Origin: Phycisphaerae bacterium
Lineage (GTDB): Bacteria > Planctomycetota > Phycisphaerae > UBA1845
Length of the DNA stretch: 38,010 nucleotides
Assembly: GCA_029260035.1 (NCBI GenBank)
Contig: JAJDEA010000201.1
Location: 1-38,010, forward strand
Reading direction: 5' to 3'
A program made the position numbers and the translations under genes. Below, in pieces: positions 16,617 to 25,640 of this stretch (positions within the stretch are counted from its first letter, which is position 1; each line of letters opens with the position of its first letter). Below the pieces are notes generated by a model. It was not told where the DNA came from. It saw only the letters and a program-made list of their open reading frames with translations, and ran no database searches.

Positions 16617-17966
16617 TTATGGCGCTATGACGCAAGCTTCTTGCAAGGCACGCTCTTTTGATGGTGTGACCAAGCGTGCAGCAGAGGTGCGGTAAGAGGG
16701 GGCGTTGTGCATTCGAAACCCTTGCAGGATGCTGACGATCTGTTGGGCAATGCCCATCCAGGTGAACGTCGATCGTGCTTTTTGTGAACCGTACTTGGCT
16801 AATTGGTCCGTTATGTGCTCGTGTTGAAGCACCGAGCAAATGGCATGGCCAAAGGCGGGGGGGTCGAAAGGGTTCGCGTAAAGGGCTTCCAGGCCCCATG
16901 TTACTTGCTCCCACAAGCCGCCTTCTGTTGTCATGACGCAAGGTGAACCGCAAGCCATGGCTTCAACCGCGGTCATGCCGAATGGTTCGTATCGGCTGCT
17001 CAGCGCGAAGACGTCTGCGATACGGTAATATTCGGGAAGCTCGGCATCGGATATGTGATCGCGGAATATGACTCGATCCAGAATACCTAACTCATTCGCT
17101 ATGTCCTTCAGTTCCTGAATCTGCTCGCTTTCCCTTGGAGTTGGTTCCTTGGAGCCGACGGCTAAGACCAACCTGGCGTCGTCGATTCGCTCGAAGACAA
17201 CAGACATCGCGCGGATTAGCAGGTCGTATCCTTTGTTATGCGCCATGCGACCTAACGCCAGGACGATGCGCCCATCCAAACCGAGTTCGTTTTTGAGTGC
17301 TGTACGCGAGGCGATCGAAACCGGAAAGAATCTCGTATCGTCATAGCCTGGCGGTACAACGAATATTTTGCCAGAGGGGACGTCGTAGTCGCCATTGACA
17401 ACGATGTCTCGCTGCTGAGGGGTTGTAGCAATCAGTGCATCACAAGTGTCATAGATTGACTTTTCTTCCCGGATACGCGTACGAAAGTTGTATTTGCTTT
17501 CTAGCGTAGCGGGGTCTTCATCCATGTTGTCTCGTTTCCATGAGCCAAGCGAGTGGGGCGTGTGGATGTGAGGAATCTCCAGCTGACTTGCCAGTGTCGC
17601 ACCCGCGACGCCCGCATCCCAATAATGGCTGTTGATGCAGGAGTACTTGATCTTCTTGGATTGAATGTATTCTGTGACCTGGGTAGTCCACTCCGGCATT
17701 TCGCGCCAAAGCGTTTCTTTTGCAATGAAATCTGACCCGCCACATGGAAATCGAAGGATGCGAACATTGTCAGAAACGCGATCGATCCGGGGCTGGTCCT
17801 CAAATCGTCTGGTCAGGATGTCGACTTGGAAGCCCAGCCTTCCGAGACATCGGCTTAACTCAAGAACGTAAACCACCTGCCCACCCGTATCCGGCTTCCC
17901 CAACTCAGGCTCTGCAGCCACATACCCGTGAGTGGAAATCATCATGATTCGTGGTTTGATTGGCAA
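16617..17966 (-). CDS. GT4 glycosyltransferase, mannosylfructose-/sucrose-phosphate synthase type
   Basis: A 449-residue GT-B retaining glycosyltransferase. The N-terminus reads MMISTHGYVAAEPELGKPDTGGQ and is followed by YVLELSRCLGRLGF, a pattern I recognise from mannosylfructose-phosphate synthase and sucrose-phosphate synthase proteins. HTPHSLGSWK, LGRMAHNKGYDLL and the donor motif E-x7-E (EPFGMTAVE) support this. Such enzymes join a nucleotide sugar to fructose 6-phosphate to make compatible-solute disaccharides. The matching phosphatase gene is not in the window. I start it at TTG 17966 because GGGAGG lies 6 bases upstream; an ATG at 18023 would add 19 unconserved basic residues. Whether mannose or glucose is transferred cannot be decided by eye. 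Confidence 0.85.
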   Translation of the reverse strand: MPIKPRIMMISTHGYVAAEPELGKPDTGGQVVYVLELSRCLGRLGFQVDILTRRFEDQPRIDRVSDNVRILRFPCGGSDFIAKETLWREMPEWTTQVTEYIQSKKIKYSCINSHYWDAGVAGATLASQLEIPHIHTPHSLGSWKRDNMDEDPATLESKYNFRTRIREEKSIYDTCDALIATTPQQRDIVVNGDYDVPSGKIFVVPPGYDDTRFFPVSIASRTALKNELGLDGRIVLALGRMAHNKGYDLLIRAMSVVFERIDDARLVLAVGSKEPTPRESEQIQELKDIANELGILDRVIFRDHISDAELPEYYRIADVFALSSRYEPFGMTAVEAMACGSPCVMTTEGGLWEQVTWGLEALYANPFDPPAFGHAICSVLQHEHITDQLAKYGSQKARSTFTWMGIAQQIVSILQGFRMHNAPSYRTSAARLVTPSKERALQEACVIAP

Positions 17967-18218
17967 CGGAAACCTCCCTTGTTTCTTCTGCCGAGATGGG
18001 CCTGCACGCCGGTGATAAACCACTCAGCACGCCGCAGGCCAAAGCTCGTCAGCCTCGCCTATTCCTTAGTTTTCGTTCATTTCGGAGGCCGACCTTAGTA
18101 TTATCGGAATCGCCCTAACATGAGGCGTCAGCGACGAAAGGGAAAGGTTTCGCATGTATGCAGCGCTATTATCTGCCTCAAGACGGCCCATGAGGCATCG
18201 AAAGACTCTGACTTGTGC

Positions 18219-18247
18219 TGGACAAAACGGCTATGCCGACCTATAAT
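18219..18247 (+). promoter_or_regulatory. Near-consensus sigma-70-type promoter
   Basis: TGGACA and TATAAT are separated by exactly 17 bases, matching 11 of 12 consensus positions. Transcription would start near 18254, more than 400 bases before the next credible gene at 18670. Confidence 0.55.
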
Positions 18248-18561
18248 GGGCATCGTCTGTGGGGGCTTCTCTCGGCCGTGGTGTATATTTGCAGCTAAAT
18301 GGAAGCTTTCTGCAGGCGAAGAAGCTGAAGGGGTCAGCTTGGGATGTCGTGCAGTTGGGGGGTCGCGGCCTTTTTCTCGACCCGATTTCATGCTGTCTTG
18401 GGGCGTAAAACGGAACAATACAGGCTGGATTCTGCTTCTTGACCGCTGAAGTCTATTTGCGTGTCGCAGTAGTGCAGTTCCAGTATTCACGGGAACAGCG
18501 GATATTCGCATTTATCGCTCGTTACCGTGCCTTAGTGTGTCAAAATGTGACTTTGGAATCA

Positions 18562-18590
18562 TTGAATTTGGTGATTCAATTGGATACGAT
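18562..18590 (+). promoter_or_regulatory. Possible proximal promoter of the Cys-rich secreted protein
   Basis: TTGAAT and TACGAT are separated by 17 bases, matching four of six positions in each hexamer. The leader to the ATG at 18670 would be about 70-75 bases. Confidence 0.35.
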
Positions 18591-18669
18591 GTGTGATCGG
18601 TTGGTTCCCAGAGTGCCAGCCTTCGCTATTCACCTATAAGAGGAACAAGCTGTAGAAGGGGATAATGTA

Positions 18670-20463
18670 ATGAAAAAGTTGTCAGGTTTTCTTGGGCTTA
18701 CATGTTGTTTTGTGGGTCTGGTAGGGACATCGGTCTTCGCCCAAGCGACGCCAAACATGTTCCTTGAGGTTTCTGCCATCAATGGCCAGGTGTTGAAGAG
18801 CATGGCATGCACGACCAACGCTGATTGCCCGGGCAACAGTACCTGCCAAGGGGTCTTGTGTACGAACGCTACGGCTCTCGATGAAGCGAATGGTGATATT
18901 GCCGCCGGCGATTCGGTTATCGTCGAAGCTTATGTAGAGGGTTGGGATCCAGCCCTGGATCAAGGCACTTGCCAAAACGGCGATGTTTGTAACGTCCCCG
19001 CGCAGAATTGCATAAAGAAGCATTGCACCCTTGACGCAAACTTCGAGTGCACGTTCGACGGAGAATGCTTTACGCATGTTGGTGTGGTAAACGCTTGCAT
19101 ACCCGATACCTGCACCGCTGGCCCGCTCGTAAACATCGTTCAGTGGAAAGTCGATGGCGCCTCCCTGGCAAGTGGGCAAAATGGATCCTTTGAACCGACT
19201 CAAATCGCCTGCGACGCGGTGCTTGAGTGTGACCTGACTACGATTGGCGTTACCACTTGTCCATGCACGCACGGAACGACGAATGCCGGTCAGTGTACCT
19301 GCTACAAGCCAGGTATTTGCGATGCAGGTACCGGTTTTTGCACCAATGAAGCGATAGGCTATTTTGAGTCCGGAAGGCCTGACATTATTCTTGCTGGTCT
19401 TGCTTCCCAACGAGCTGTGGCGTTTCCGGCTAGCGGGTACGAGTATCTCAGCTTCGTGAATTCTCAGCAACCAATTGGTGAAGCTGATCCCCAAACACCC
19501 AGGTATATCGGTTCCATTGATTTGACTGCGACGCCCGACATAAACGGCCTCAACGGAACTTTCACGATTGGTATTGATGGCGATCCGGCGAGCACTTTTA
19601 TGGCAGAGCCAAACCTCGCTTCGCTTCCTAGTCCGACTCTCGTGCCGGTGACCATTAATTTCGCTCCGGATTGCTGTATTGGCTTCACTTGCCCGCCGAG
19701 CGGCGACTGTAAAATCGATACATGTCAGTGTGTTGGCGGATCGCCTGTTTGCTCGGTACAAAACGAGCCAGCTGGCACGGCTTGCACAGACGATGGCGAC
19801 CTTTGCACAAACGATCGCTGCAACCCGATCGGCTCATGTATTCACCCGCCAATCACCTGCTTCACCCCTGGTGATGTCTGTTGCCCAATCGATGGAGTTT
19901 GTAAGCAGCCCGCCCAATGTGGTTGTACCATGGTGCTTTCGACCGATCCGCCGAACTGCGAAGTCGACGCGGGTCAGCCTCACCCGATTGGTGACAATAC
20001 CTCGCCACAGGGCTGGATGAGCATTGATTTTGATTTTGACGGAGCTTGCGTACCAGCAAACACGACCAACGATTTCAGCATCCGAACCGTTCCGGGCGGA
20101 GCACCGCCGCCAGCAATTACAGGTGTTGTGAACAACCTCGCTACGACGACGGTAAACTTTGGCGGGGTGATTCCGACGAACGAGTGGACATGTGTCACGC
20201 ATACGACGCTGGGCGTCGAAAAATGCATCGGCTTCCTGCCGGCTGACGTAAACGCGAGTCTAGGCAGCAATGCTCAGGACATTACAGCGCTGATTAACTC
20301 GCTCAATGGCGTGGTCCCAAGGCCGATCTTCGCAACGGACGTCAACCGATCAGGCCCGCCCGCCAACCCGCAGGATATCACCGGTCTGATTAACCTGCTA
20401 AACGGTGCTGGCGCGTTCATTCCATGGAACGGTCAGGTGATTTCGACGCAGTGTCCGTCGTAA
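18670..20463 (+). CDS. Secreted Cys-rich protein with dockerin-like C-terminus
   Basis: A 597-residue exported protein with a signal peptide ending near residue 25 (VFAQ). The N-terminal half carries repeated short Cys motifs, such as CTTNADCPGNSTCQGVLC, CTFDGECF and CTDDGDLCTNDRCNP, which resemble the small disulfide motifs of myxobacterial and planctomycete surface proteins. The C-terminus (about residues 525-585) has two dockerin-like repeats, DVNASLGSNAQDITALINSLNG and DVNRSGPPANPQDITGLINLLNG (each shown in part), with calcium-loop Asp/Asn positions followed by an amphipathic helix. No cohesin is visible in the window. It could be an extracellular or surface-attached protein; no catalytic domain is recognised. 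An AAGGGG ribosome binding site precedes the ATG and a terminator follows the stop. Confidence 0.82.
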   Translation: MKKLSGFLGLTCCFVGLVGTSVFAQATPNMFLEVSAINGQVLKSMACTTNADCPGNSTCQGVLCTNATALDEANGDIAAGDSVIVEAYVEGWDPALDQGTCQNGDVCNVPAQNCIKKHCTLDANFECTFDGECFTHVGVVNACIPDTCTAGPLVNIVQWKVDGASLASGQNGSFEPTQIACDAVLECDLTTIGVTTCPCTHGTTNAGQCTCYKPGICDAGTGFCTNEAIGYFESGRPDIILAGLASQRAVAFPASGYEYLSFVNSQQPIGEADPQTPRYIGSIDLTATPDINGLNGTFTIGIDGDPASTFMAEPNLASLPSPTLVPVTINFAPDCCIGFTCPPSGDCKIDTCQCVGGSPVCSVQNEPAGTACTDDGDLCTNDRCNPIGSCIHPPITCFTPGDVCCPIDGVCKQPAQCGCTMVLSTDPPNCEVDAGQPHPIGDNTSPQGWMSIDFDFDGACVPANTTNDFSIRTVPGGAPPPAITGVVNNLATTTVNFGGVIPTNEWTCVTHTTLGVEKCIGFLPADVNASLGSNAQDITALINSLNGVVPRPIFATDVNRSGPPANPQDITGLINLLNGAGAFIPWNGQVISTQCPS

Positions 20464-20490
20464 CCGACTGATCCATCTCAAGACTTACCC

Positions 20491-20526
20491 AGCCCGGTGA
20501 GGACATTGCTCTTCGCCGGGCTTTTT
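20491..20526 (+). terminator. Rho-independent terminator of the Cys-rich protein gene
   Basis: AGCCCGG pairs with CCGGGCT across a 17-base loop that can extend the stem, followed by TTTTT. It lies 28 bases after the stop codon and only works in the plus direction. Confidence 0.8.
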
Positions 20527-20533
20527 GTTTGCG

Positions 20534-22717
20534 CTAGTTGCGAAGGGGTTCGTGTTGCAGGTAGCGTTGTCTTTGGCGGGCGAGTCGTGCTTTTGTTGTT
20601 TGGGGAAGGCGAGATTGTGTATTGGTGAGGAGTGAGTTTATCGTTGCTGCTGCGCCGTCGAAATCTCCGGTCTCTGCGAGTGCGGCAGCCAAGGCCTCAT
20701 GGGCGAGGGGCTGAATACTTTCGGCATACCTGAATGCTGAGCGGGCGAGTTTCAGGGCACGGTCACCGTCTCGCAGTTCATCTACCCGCGTCGAGGCAAG
20801 TAGCTTGGCCAGTTTGGCGGCGATTGTTGGGTTGCCGGGCATCAGCTTTAGTCCATCCTCCAAAGTTCTTATAGCGTTCTCGGGTTGGCCGGAATACCTC
20901 AGCAAATCACTAAGCCGAAATCGGGCTTCGAGGTGCGTTGGGTCGAGTTGTAGTGATTTTTCAAATGCTGCCCGGGCCTCCGCGTTTCGGCCAATGCGCG
21001 CAAGGATTCGGGCGAGTACATCCTGCCAGATGGCGGCTTGTGGCTCGAGTTGGATCAGTCGGCGCGCATATGCCTCCGCTTCTTTATGTTTGCCAAGCTC
21101 CAACTTTGCACCCGCTAGGCTGACCAGCACGCCAAGATCGTCCGGGCGAATAGCCAGCGCGATTTCATATTGTTTTTCTGCCGTTGTGTAGTCACCCAGT
21201 CCCGTGGAAGATCGTGCTAACGCGATGTGGGCCACCCGGTTCCCTGGGAGGATGCCAAGAGCTGTTCTTGCCAACTCTCGCGCTCTTTTATAGTTTTTGT
21301 GACGATTCATTTCGGAAGCGAGGTTGGCGTAGGCGGTTCCTGTTTGGGGCGCGCGGTCAATGGTTGTTGTCCAAAGTGTAGTTGAATTGGCCCAGATCAA
21401 AGTTTGCTTTCGGCCCATGTTGGCCAGTACCGTGACAAGCAACGTGCATGATAATGCCAGAATCATGCGTGTCCTTCTCTTGTTGATCGACTCCCGGCTC
21501 CATAGCCAACTGACACCCGCGCCCAAGAGGACGGCCCATGGCATGCACGATAAATAACTGTATCGGTCTGCGACAACTTGCGGCCCGCTTTGTGCGATAC
21601 CGAGCATCGGAGACAGTACGATCAAATAAATTGCCCAGCAGACCAGCGGTGCAGATGTTCGTTTACGAAGAACCCAAAACCCAATGGTCAGCGTTATGGC
21701 GAGAATGCCAGAAGCGATATTAGCAGCTTCAAGGCCGGTCGCCTGCCAATCTTGTTCGTAGAGCGGGATCAATCCTGTCGGCCAGATTGTCTTCCAGAGA
21801 TAAAAGGCCATTCCATAGAACGATTGTCCAATCCGAAGGCCCAGGGTGTGCTCGTCGGATGACCGCATGGCGCCTGCGTCCGCTTGCGCCCAGAGGGCCA
21901 ACAAGCCAACTGCAATGGCTGGCGCAAGGAAAAGTAGCTTTTCGACGAGTACGCTTCGTATCGATGTTTGTGTCGAATTGCCGGCATCTGAACGGAACCT
22001 GCGTAGCGGATACCAGTCTAGTACAAGCAAGACAATAGGCAATGTGATTCCGACGGCCTTCGACATTAGTGACAGCACGAAACTTGCGATCGCCACAGCC
22101 AGGTAGAATGTTCTCCCGTTGCGATCAGGGGTCGTTGTTGCTCGCAGATAAAGTACCAGCGTGACCATCAGGAAGAAGCCGCTTAGCACGTCTCGACGTT
22201 CGGTTGCCCACGCGACGGATTCCGCCCGCAATGGATGTATGGCAAATATCAAAGCTGCCATACATGCGCCAATGACGACGCCCTGCGATCGACGGCCGTC
22301 TTCGACGATTGTGAGTATCCGCAAACACAGGTAGAAGAAAGCCGTGGCGGTTGCCATGTGGAGCAACAGGTTTGTCACATGGAAGGCGGCGGGTTGCGGT
22401 TCATCGTGACCCGAAAGAACGTAGTCCAATGCGTAGGAGAGCCAGGTAAGGGGTTGGTAATGGCCTGCGTGCCCTGTTGTAAACATCCATTGAATGTTCT
22501 TCCAGGTGAATCCGAGATAGTGGGGATTCTTGACCAGGACATAGTCATCGTCCCAGTTTACGAAATCAAAATAGATGACACCTGCGAAAGTCAGCGCTGT
22601 GACGCCGGTTACGATTGCCAATGCGCAGAACAGGAAAACGCGGCCAGGGTCGATGCCTTGGTCTTCCTGCTTCGTTCGGCGTTGGTGGGGTGCTTTTGTT
22701 TTTTTGTGCTTAGCCAT
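20534..22717 (-). CDS. TMTC-like membrane protein with TPR domain (GT-C fold)
   Basis: A 727-residue integral membrane protein. A basic N-terminus is followed by a first helix (about 28-50) and an extracytoplasmic loop with NWDDDYVLVKN (Asp56-58), then YQPLTWLSYALDYVL and FHVTNLLLHM. This is the pattern of TMTC and protein O-mannosyltransferase-like GT-C enzymes, where the acidic pair in loop 1 is catalytic. About ten further helices run to residue 430. From about 450 to 700 there are five to six tetratricopeptide repeats, which probably face the periplasm and select acceptor proteins. The likely role is glycosyl transfer from a lipid-linked sugar to protein; this is inference from fold and motif. 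The ribosome binding site is weak. It is transcribed away from the choice-of-anchor B gene. Confidence 0.82.
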   Translation of the reverse strand: MAKHKKTKAPHQRRTKQEDQGIDPGRVFLFCALAIVTGVTALTFAGVIYFDFVNWDDDYVLVKNPHYLGFTWKNIQWMFTTGHAGHYQPLTWLSYALDYVLSGHDEPQPAAFHVTNLLLHMATATAFFYLCLRILTIVEDGRRSQGVVIGACMAALIFAIHPLRAESVAWATERRDVLSGFFLMVTLVLYLRATTTPDRNGRTFYLAVAIASFVLSLMSKAVGITLPIVLLVLDWYPLRRFRSDAGNSTQTSIRSVLVEKLLFLAPAIAVGLLALWAQADAGAMRSSDEHTLGLRIGQSFYGMAFYLWKTIWPTGLIPLYEQDWQATGLEAANIASGILAITLTIGFWVLRKRTSAPLVCWAIYLIVLSPMLGIAQSGPQVVADRYSYLSCMPWAVLLGAGVSWLWSRESINKRRTRMILALSCTLLVTVLANMGRKQTLIWANSTTLWTTTIDRAPQTGTAYANLASEMNRHKNYKRARELARTALGILPGNRVAHIALARSSTGLGDYTTAEKQYEIALAIRPDDLGVLVSLAGAKLELGKHKEAEAYARRLIQLEPQAAIWQDVLARILARIGRNAEARAAFEKSLQLDPTHLEARFRLSDLLRYSGQPENAIRTLEDGLKLMPGNPTIAAKLAKLLASTRVDELRDGDRALKLARSAFRYAESIQPLAHEALAAALAETGDFDGAAATINSLLTNTQSRLPQTTKARLARQRQRYLQHEPLRN

Positions 22718-22802
22718 CGCTTAAGTCAGATTACAGTGCTCAGGAGAATGGTGCCATTGCAAATGCTGGCAAAAGCGGTTTTTTCGATGCTCGATTTCAT
22801 GC

Positions 22803-22831
22803 TGGACATTTGCAGGCGTTTTTGGGATAAT
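22803..22831 (+). promoter_or_regulatory. Promoter of the choice-of-anchor B gene
   Basis: TGGACA and GATAAT are separated by 17 bases, matching five of six positions in each hexamer. The leader to the ATG at 22886 would be about 48 bases and contains the GGAG ribosome binding site. Confidence 0.55.
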
Positions 22832-22885
22832 CTTACTTGGGGTCGTTTCGCAAAAAATCTTGCTAGCTGTGATTGGAGTTCCGCA

Positions 22886-24859
22886 ATGGTTCGCAAAATC
22901 GTTTTGTTTGCATATTTTCTCAGTGTGTTTCCGGTCTTGGCCATTGCACACGAGGATGAAGAGTTCCACAACGACAGACAGCCGCCATATGCTGGGCCTG
23001 GCTATCGCGCTGCGGAAGGCGGTTCGCCTCCTATTGTGTTTGCCAGCAATGGCGTCGCGCTCCAGAGTTGGATACCACTTGTCGACTTCAACCCTGCGAC
23101 GACGTCGGCTGATGACTGTTGGGGATACACGTCGCCTTCCGGCAGAGAATACGCGTTGATTGGGTTGTCGCTCGGTACCGGTATTGTCGAAGTTACCGAT
23201 CCGGCGAATGCACAGATAGTCACCGTTATCAGCGGGCCTACCAGTATTTGGCGCGATATTAAGACATACCAGACTTATGCATATGCTGTGAGCGAAGGGG
23301 GTAGCGGAATTCAGGTTCTCGATCTTTCTCAAATCGATCAGGGGACGGTCACACTCGTCAATACAGTACTCACGGGTCCTGGGACCTCCGCATCTCACAA
23401 TGTTGCGATCAACGAGGAAAGTGGATTCCTGTACCGCGTTGGCGGCGGGTCCAGCCCGATCCGAGGGATTCGCGCCTATGATTTGGCTGACCCGGCCAAC
23501 CCAGTGTTTGTGGGTGAATGGAGCAATCGGTATTGCCATGATGCGCAAGTTGTCAACTGGACATCGGGGCCGTTTGCGGGCCGAGAATTGGCAATATGCT
23601 ATGCAAATGACACTTCCGGCGGAGGCAATGCGGGTATCGATATCATCGATGTTTCAACTAAGAATAACATGTTTCTCATCGGTTCCGTCAACTTGACGCA
23701 GCCACCCATATTTTCGCATGCTGCCCGGTTTTCGCACCAGGGCTGGCTATCGCCTGATCGGCAGACGATCTACTTCGGAGATGAGGTCGATGAGGGGTCA
23801 TTTCCGTTTCCGAATACAACAACGCGGGTGATTGATGTTACCGACATAAGCAATCCGACGCAGGTCGCCACATTTTCCAACGGCAACACCGCTCGCGACC
23901 ACAACATATATACGAAGGACAACCTCATTTTCCAGGCGAATTATCGCAGTGGGCTACGAATTTTTGATGCGACTATTCCGGGGGCTCCCGTCGAAATTGC
24001 GTATTTTGATACTTATCCAAACAGCGACTCCGCGAATTACAACGGGCTTTGGAACGTCTACCCGTATTTTCCAAGTGGTACAATTATTGGAAGTGATATC
24101 GAAAAAGGGCTGTTCGTGTGGACGCTTGCTCCGGTTGCTCAGCCTGTTACGCCGTTGGTAGCAGCCGATTACCCACACGCGGCTAAAAAGAATCGTTATA
24201 TTTCCTTCCAGCCTGATCCGTCTACATTAGGCACTCCTCACGGCTATCAAGTGACACACCTGGGCACCGGGCAGAGCCGATACATCAGCACGCCTCGTAC
24301 CACGCCCGTGTCGATTGCTGGAAATGGTCTGACTTATTTGGTTCAGGATAGCGGCCCGCCTCTCTTTGATTTCGGAGCATTGCCGGTTCTTCACGTCGGT
24401 GGTTGTATGATCGCACCGGGTGAATCGTATGAAGTTCGGGCGACATTTGATGGCTTAACGTTTTCTGCGCCGATGGCGGTCTCGACGGCTGATGTTCCGA
24501 CAGATGGGCGGTGGTGGGCCGACGTAACGGGTGTTTTCAGTACCGCTGGTGACGGCAGCACGAATCCCGTAACACCTGCCAGTGCGTGGACACCCCCAAA
24601 CGGGATTGTGAATGGGTTTGACATCACCGCAATTGTGCGCGGATTTGAAAACATTAATGCACCGCATATTTCGTGGGTTGATCTTGACCCTTCATTGCCG
24701 AATCGCGTCGCATCTGGCAATGACGTCTTGCAGGCGGTCAACGCATTCTCCCTGGCCACGGGCAGTGAGTTCTATCCGTTTGATGTTCCCAGTCCTCCCG
24801 GCCCTCAAGGGCAGGCACCGTGTCCAGCGCCGCCGCTTGAGGCTCAGTTGTCTCCCTAG
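22886..24859 (+). CDS. Choice-of-anchor B family surface protein, dockerin-like C-terminus
   Basis: A 657-residue exported protein with a signal peptide ending at AIA (about residue 21). Residues about 50-440 form LVIVD-type repeats of a beta-propeller, with DDCWGYTSPSGREYALIG, WRDIKTYQTYAYAVSE, SHNVAINEESGFLYRVGG and DHNIYTKDNLIFQANY (typical of choice-of-anchor B proteins). The C-terminal part has a divergent dockerin-like pair, GIVNGFDITAIVRGFEN and ASGNDVLQAVNAFS, which would be the variable anchor. The family is extracellular or surface bound with unknown substrate. I start it at ATG 22886, with GGAG 7 bases upstream. The frame stays open to 22235 upstream but overlaps the opposite membrane-protein gene, so that extension is rejected. 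Confidence 0.88.
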   Translation: MVRKIVLFAYFLSVFPVLAIAHEDEEFHNDRQPPYAGPGYRAAEGGSPPIVFASNGVALQSWIPLVDFNPATTSADDCWGYTSPSGREYALIGLSLGTGIVEVTDPANAQIVTVISGPTSIWRDIKTYQTYAYAVSEGGSGIQVLDLSQIDQGTVTLVNTVLTGPGTSASHNVAINEESGFLYRVGGGSSPIRGIRAYDLADPANPVFVGEWSNRYCHDAQVVNWTSGPFAGRELAICYANDTSGGGNAGIDIIDVSTKNNMFLIGSVNLTQPPIFSHAARFSHQGWLSPDRQTIYFGDEVDEGSFPFPNTTTRVIDVTDISNPTQVATFSNGNTARDHNIYTKDNLIFQANYRSGLRIFDATIPGAPVEIAYFDTYPNSDSANYNGLWNVYPYFPSGTIIGSDIEKGLFVWTLAPVAQPVTPLVAADYPHAAKKNRYISFQPDPSTLGTPHGYQVTHLGTGQSRYISTPRTTPVSIAGNGLTYLVQDSGPPLFDFGALPVLHVGGCMIAPGESYEVRATFDGLTFSAPMAVSTADVPTDGRWWADVTGVFSTAGDGSTNPVTPASAWTPPNGIVNGFDITAIVRGFENINAPHISWVDLDPSLPNRVASGNDVLQAVNAFSLATGSEFYPFDVPSPPGPQGQAPCPAPPLEAQLSP

Positions 24860-24947
24860 CCATAAGGGGACATTGTCGCCACTCAGAATGCTGTGTCTTG
24901 TTTTTATATTTCCTATATCGAAACACGCAATCGTTCTGGTGCCATAA

Positions 24948-25637
24948 ATGAAAACGGATATCCAAGACGCTTTACGCGATGCCACGACAATCACTTTTGA
25001 TTGCTATGGAACGCTTATCGATTGGGATGCAGGTCTGCGATCAGCGTTTGGTGGCATTTTCGGCGAAGATGTCTTGGTGCGACTGCCTATGTTTTTTGAC
25101 GATTACAATCGTATCGAAGCAGAAGTCGAAAATGAGTCCTTCCGGCCGTATCGCGAAGTCCTTGGTGAAACCGTCAAGAGAGTTGCTCAGCATTATGACC
25201 TGCATGTTTCTTCTGAGAAGGTGCAGTTTCTCGCTGAATCGCTTCCGGGATGGAGGCCTTTTTCCGATACGAACGAGTCGCTCCGACGTCTCAAGGCTAA
25301 GTACCGACTAGGAATCTTGTCCAATATCGAACGAGACCTCTTTGCCGGGACGGCAGATCATTTTGAAGTAGACTTCGATTTCCTCATCACTGCGGAGGAT
25401 GTGCGAAGCTATAAACCCGGTAAGGCCCACTTTGAGAGATTGCTCGAGCAGGAAGGCGAGAGATCGTCGGTTGTTCATGTCGCCCAGAGCCTCTTTCACG
25501 ATGGCCAGCCGACTGGCGAAATGGGTATTGCATACGTTTGGATCAACCGATACAACCATGCCAACGAAATGACGGTTCAGCCCTTGGCTGAGTTTTCCAA
25601 TTTGCGATCGTTCGCCGACGTCGTTTCCAATCTTTGA
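24948..25637 (+). CDS. HAD-superfamily hydrolase, haloacid-dehalogenase type II-like
   Basis: A 229-residue cytoplasmic HAD hydrolase. Motif I is TFDCYGTLIDWD with the nucleophilic Asp near residue 18. Motif II is LGILSNIERD, the motif III Lys is in YKPGKAHFE, and the C-terminal HVAQSLFHDGQPTGEMGIAYVWINR is diagnostic of the 2-haloacid dehalogenase type II branch. Members hydrolyse a carbon-halogen or a phosphate bond. Real dehalogenation cannot be claimed because many relatives are phosphatases. The usual acidic DxxD of motif IV is replaced by HDGQP, as in this subfamily. It is 3 bases upstream of the next gene and probably heads an operon with the ABC transporter. Confidence 0.86.
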   Translation: MKTDIQDALRDATTITFDCYGTLIDWDAGLRSAFGGIFGEDVLVRLPMFFDDYNRIEAEVENESFRPYREVLGETVKRVAQHYDLHVSSEKVQFLAESLPGWRPFSDTNESLRRLKAKYRLGILSNIERDLFAGTADHFEVDFDFLITAEDVRSYKPGKAHFERLLEQEGERSSVVHVAQSLFHDGQPTGEMGIAYVWINRYNHANEMTVQPLAEFSNLRSFADVVSNL

Positions 25638-25640
25638 GAG

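Larger units (their letters stand above)
17967..18669. other. Long intergenic region between divergent genes
   Basis: About 700 bases between the glycosyltransferase and the Cys-rich secreted protein. It contains a near-consensus promoter (18219-18247), a second weaker one (18562-18590), and two small perfect hairpins: AAGCTGA/TCAGCTT at 18322-18340 and GGGTCG/CGACCC at 18360-18383. The open frames across it lack ribosome binding sites and motifs. A structured leader or a non-coding RNA is possible. Confidence 0.5.

Noticed and set aside
18682..19761. A 359-residue minus-strand frame opposite the Cys-rich protein
   Set aside because: The plus frame has a signal peptide and dockerin-like repeats, and a plus-strand terminator follows it.
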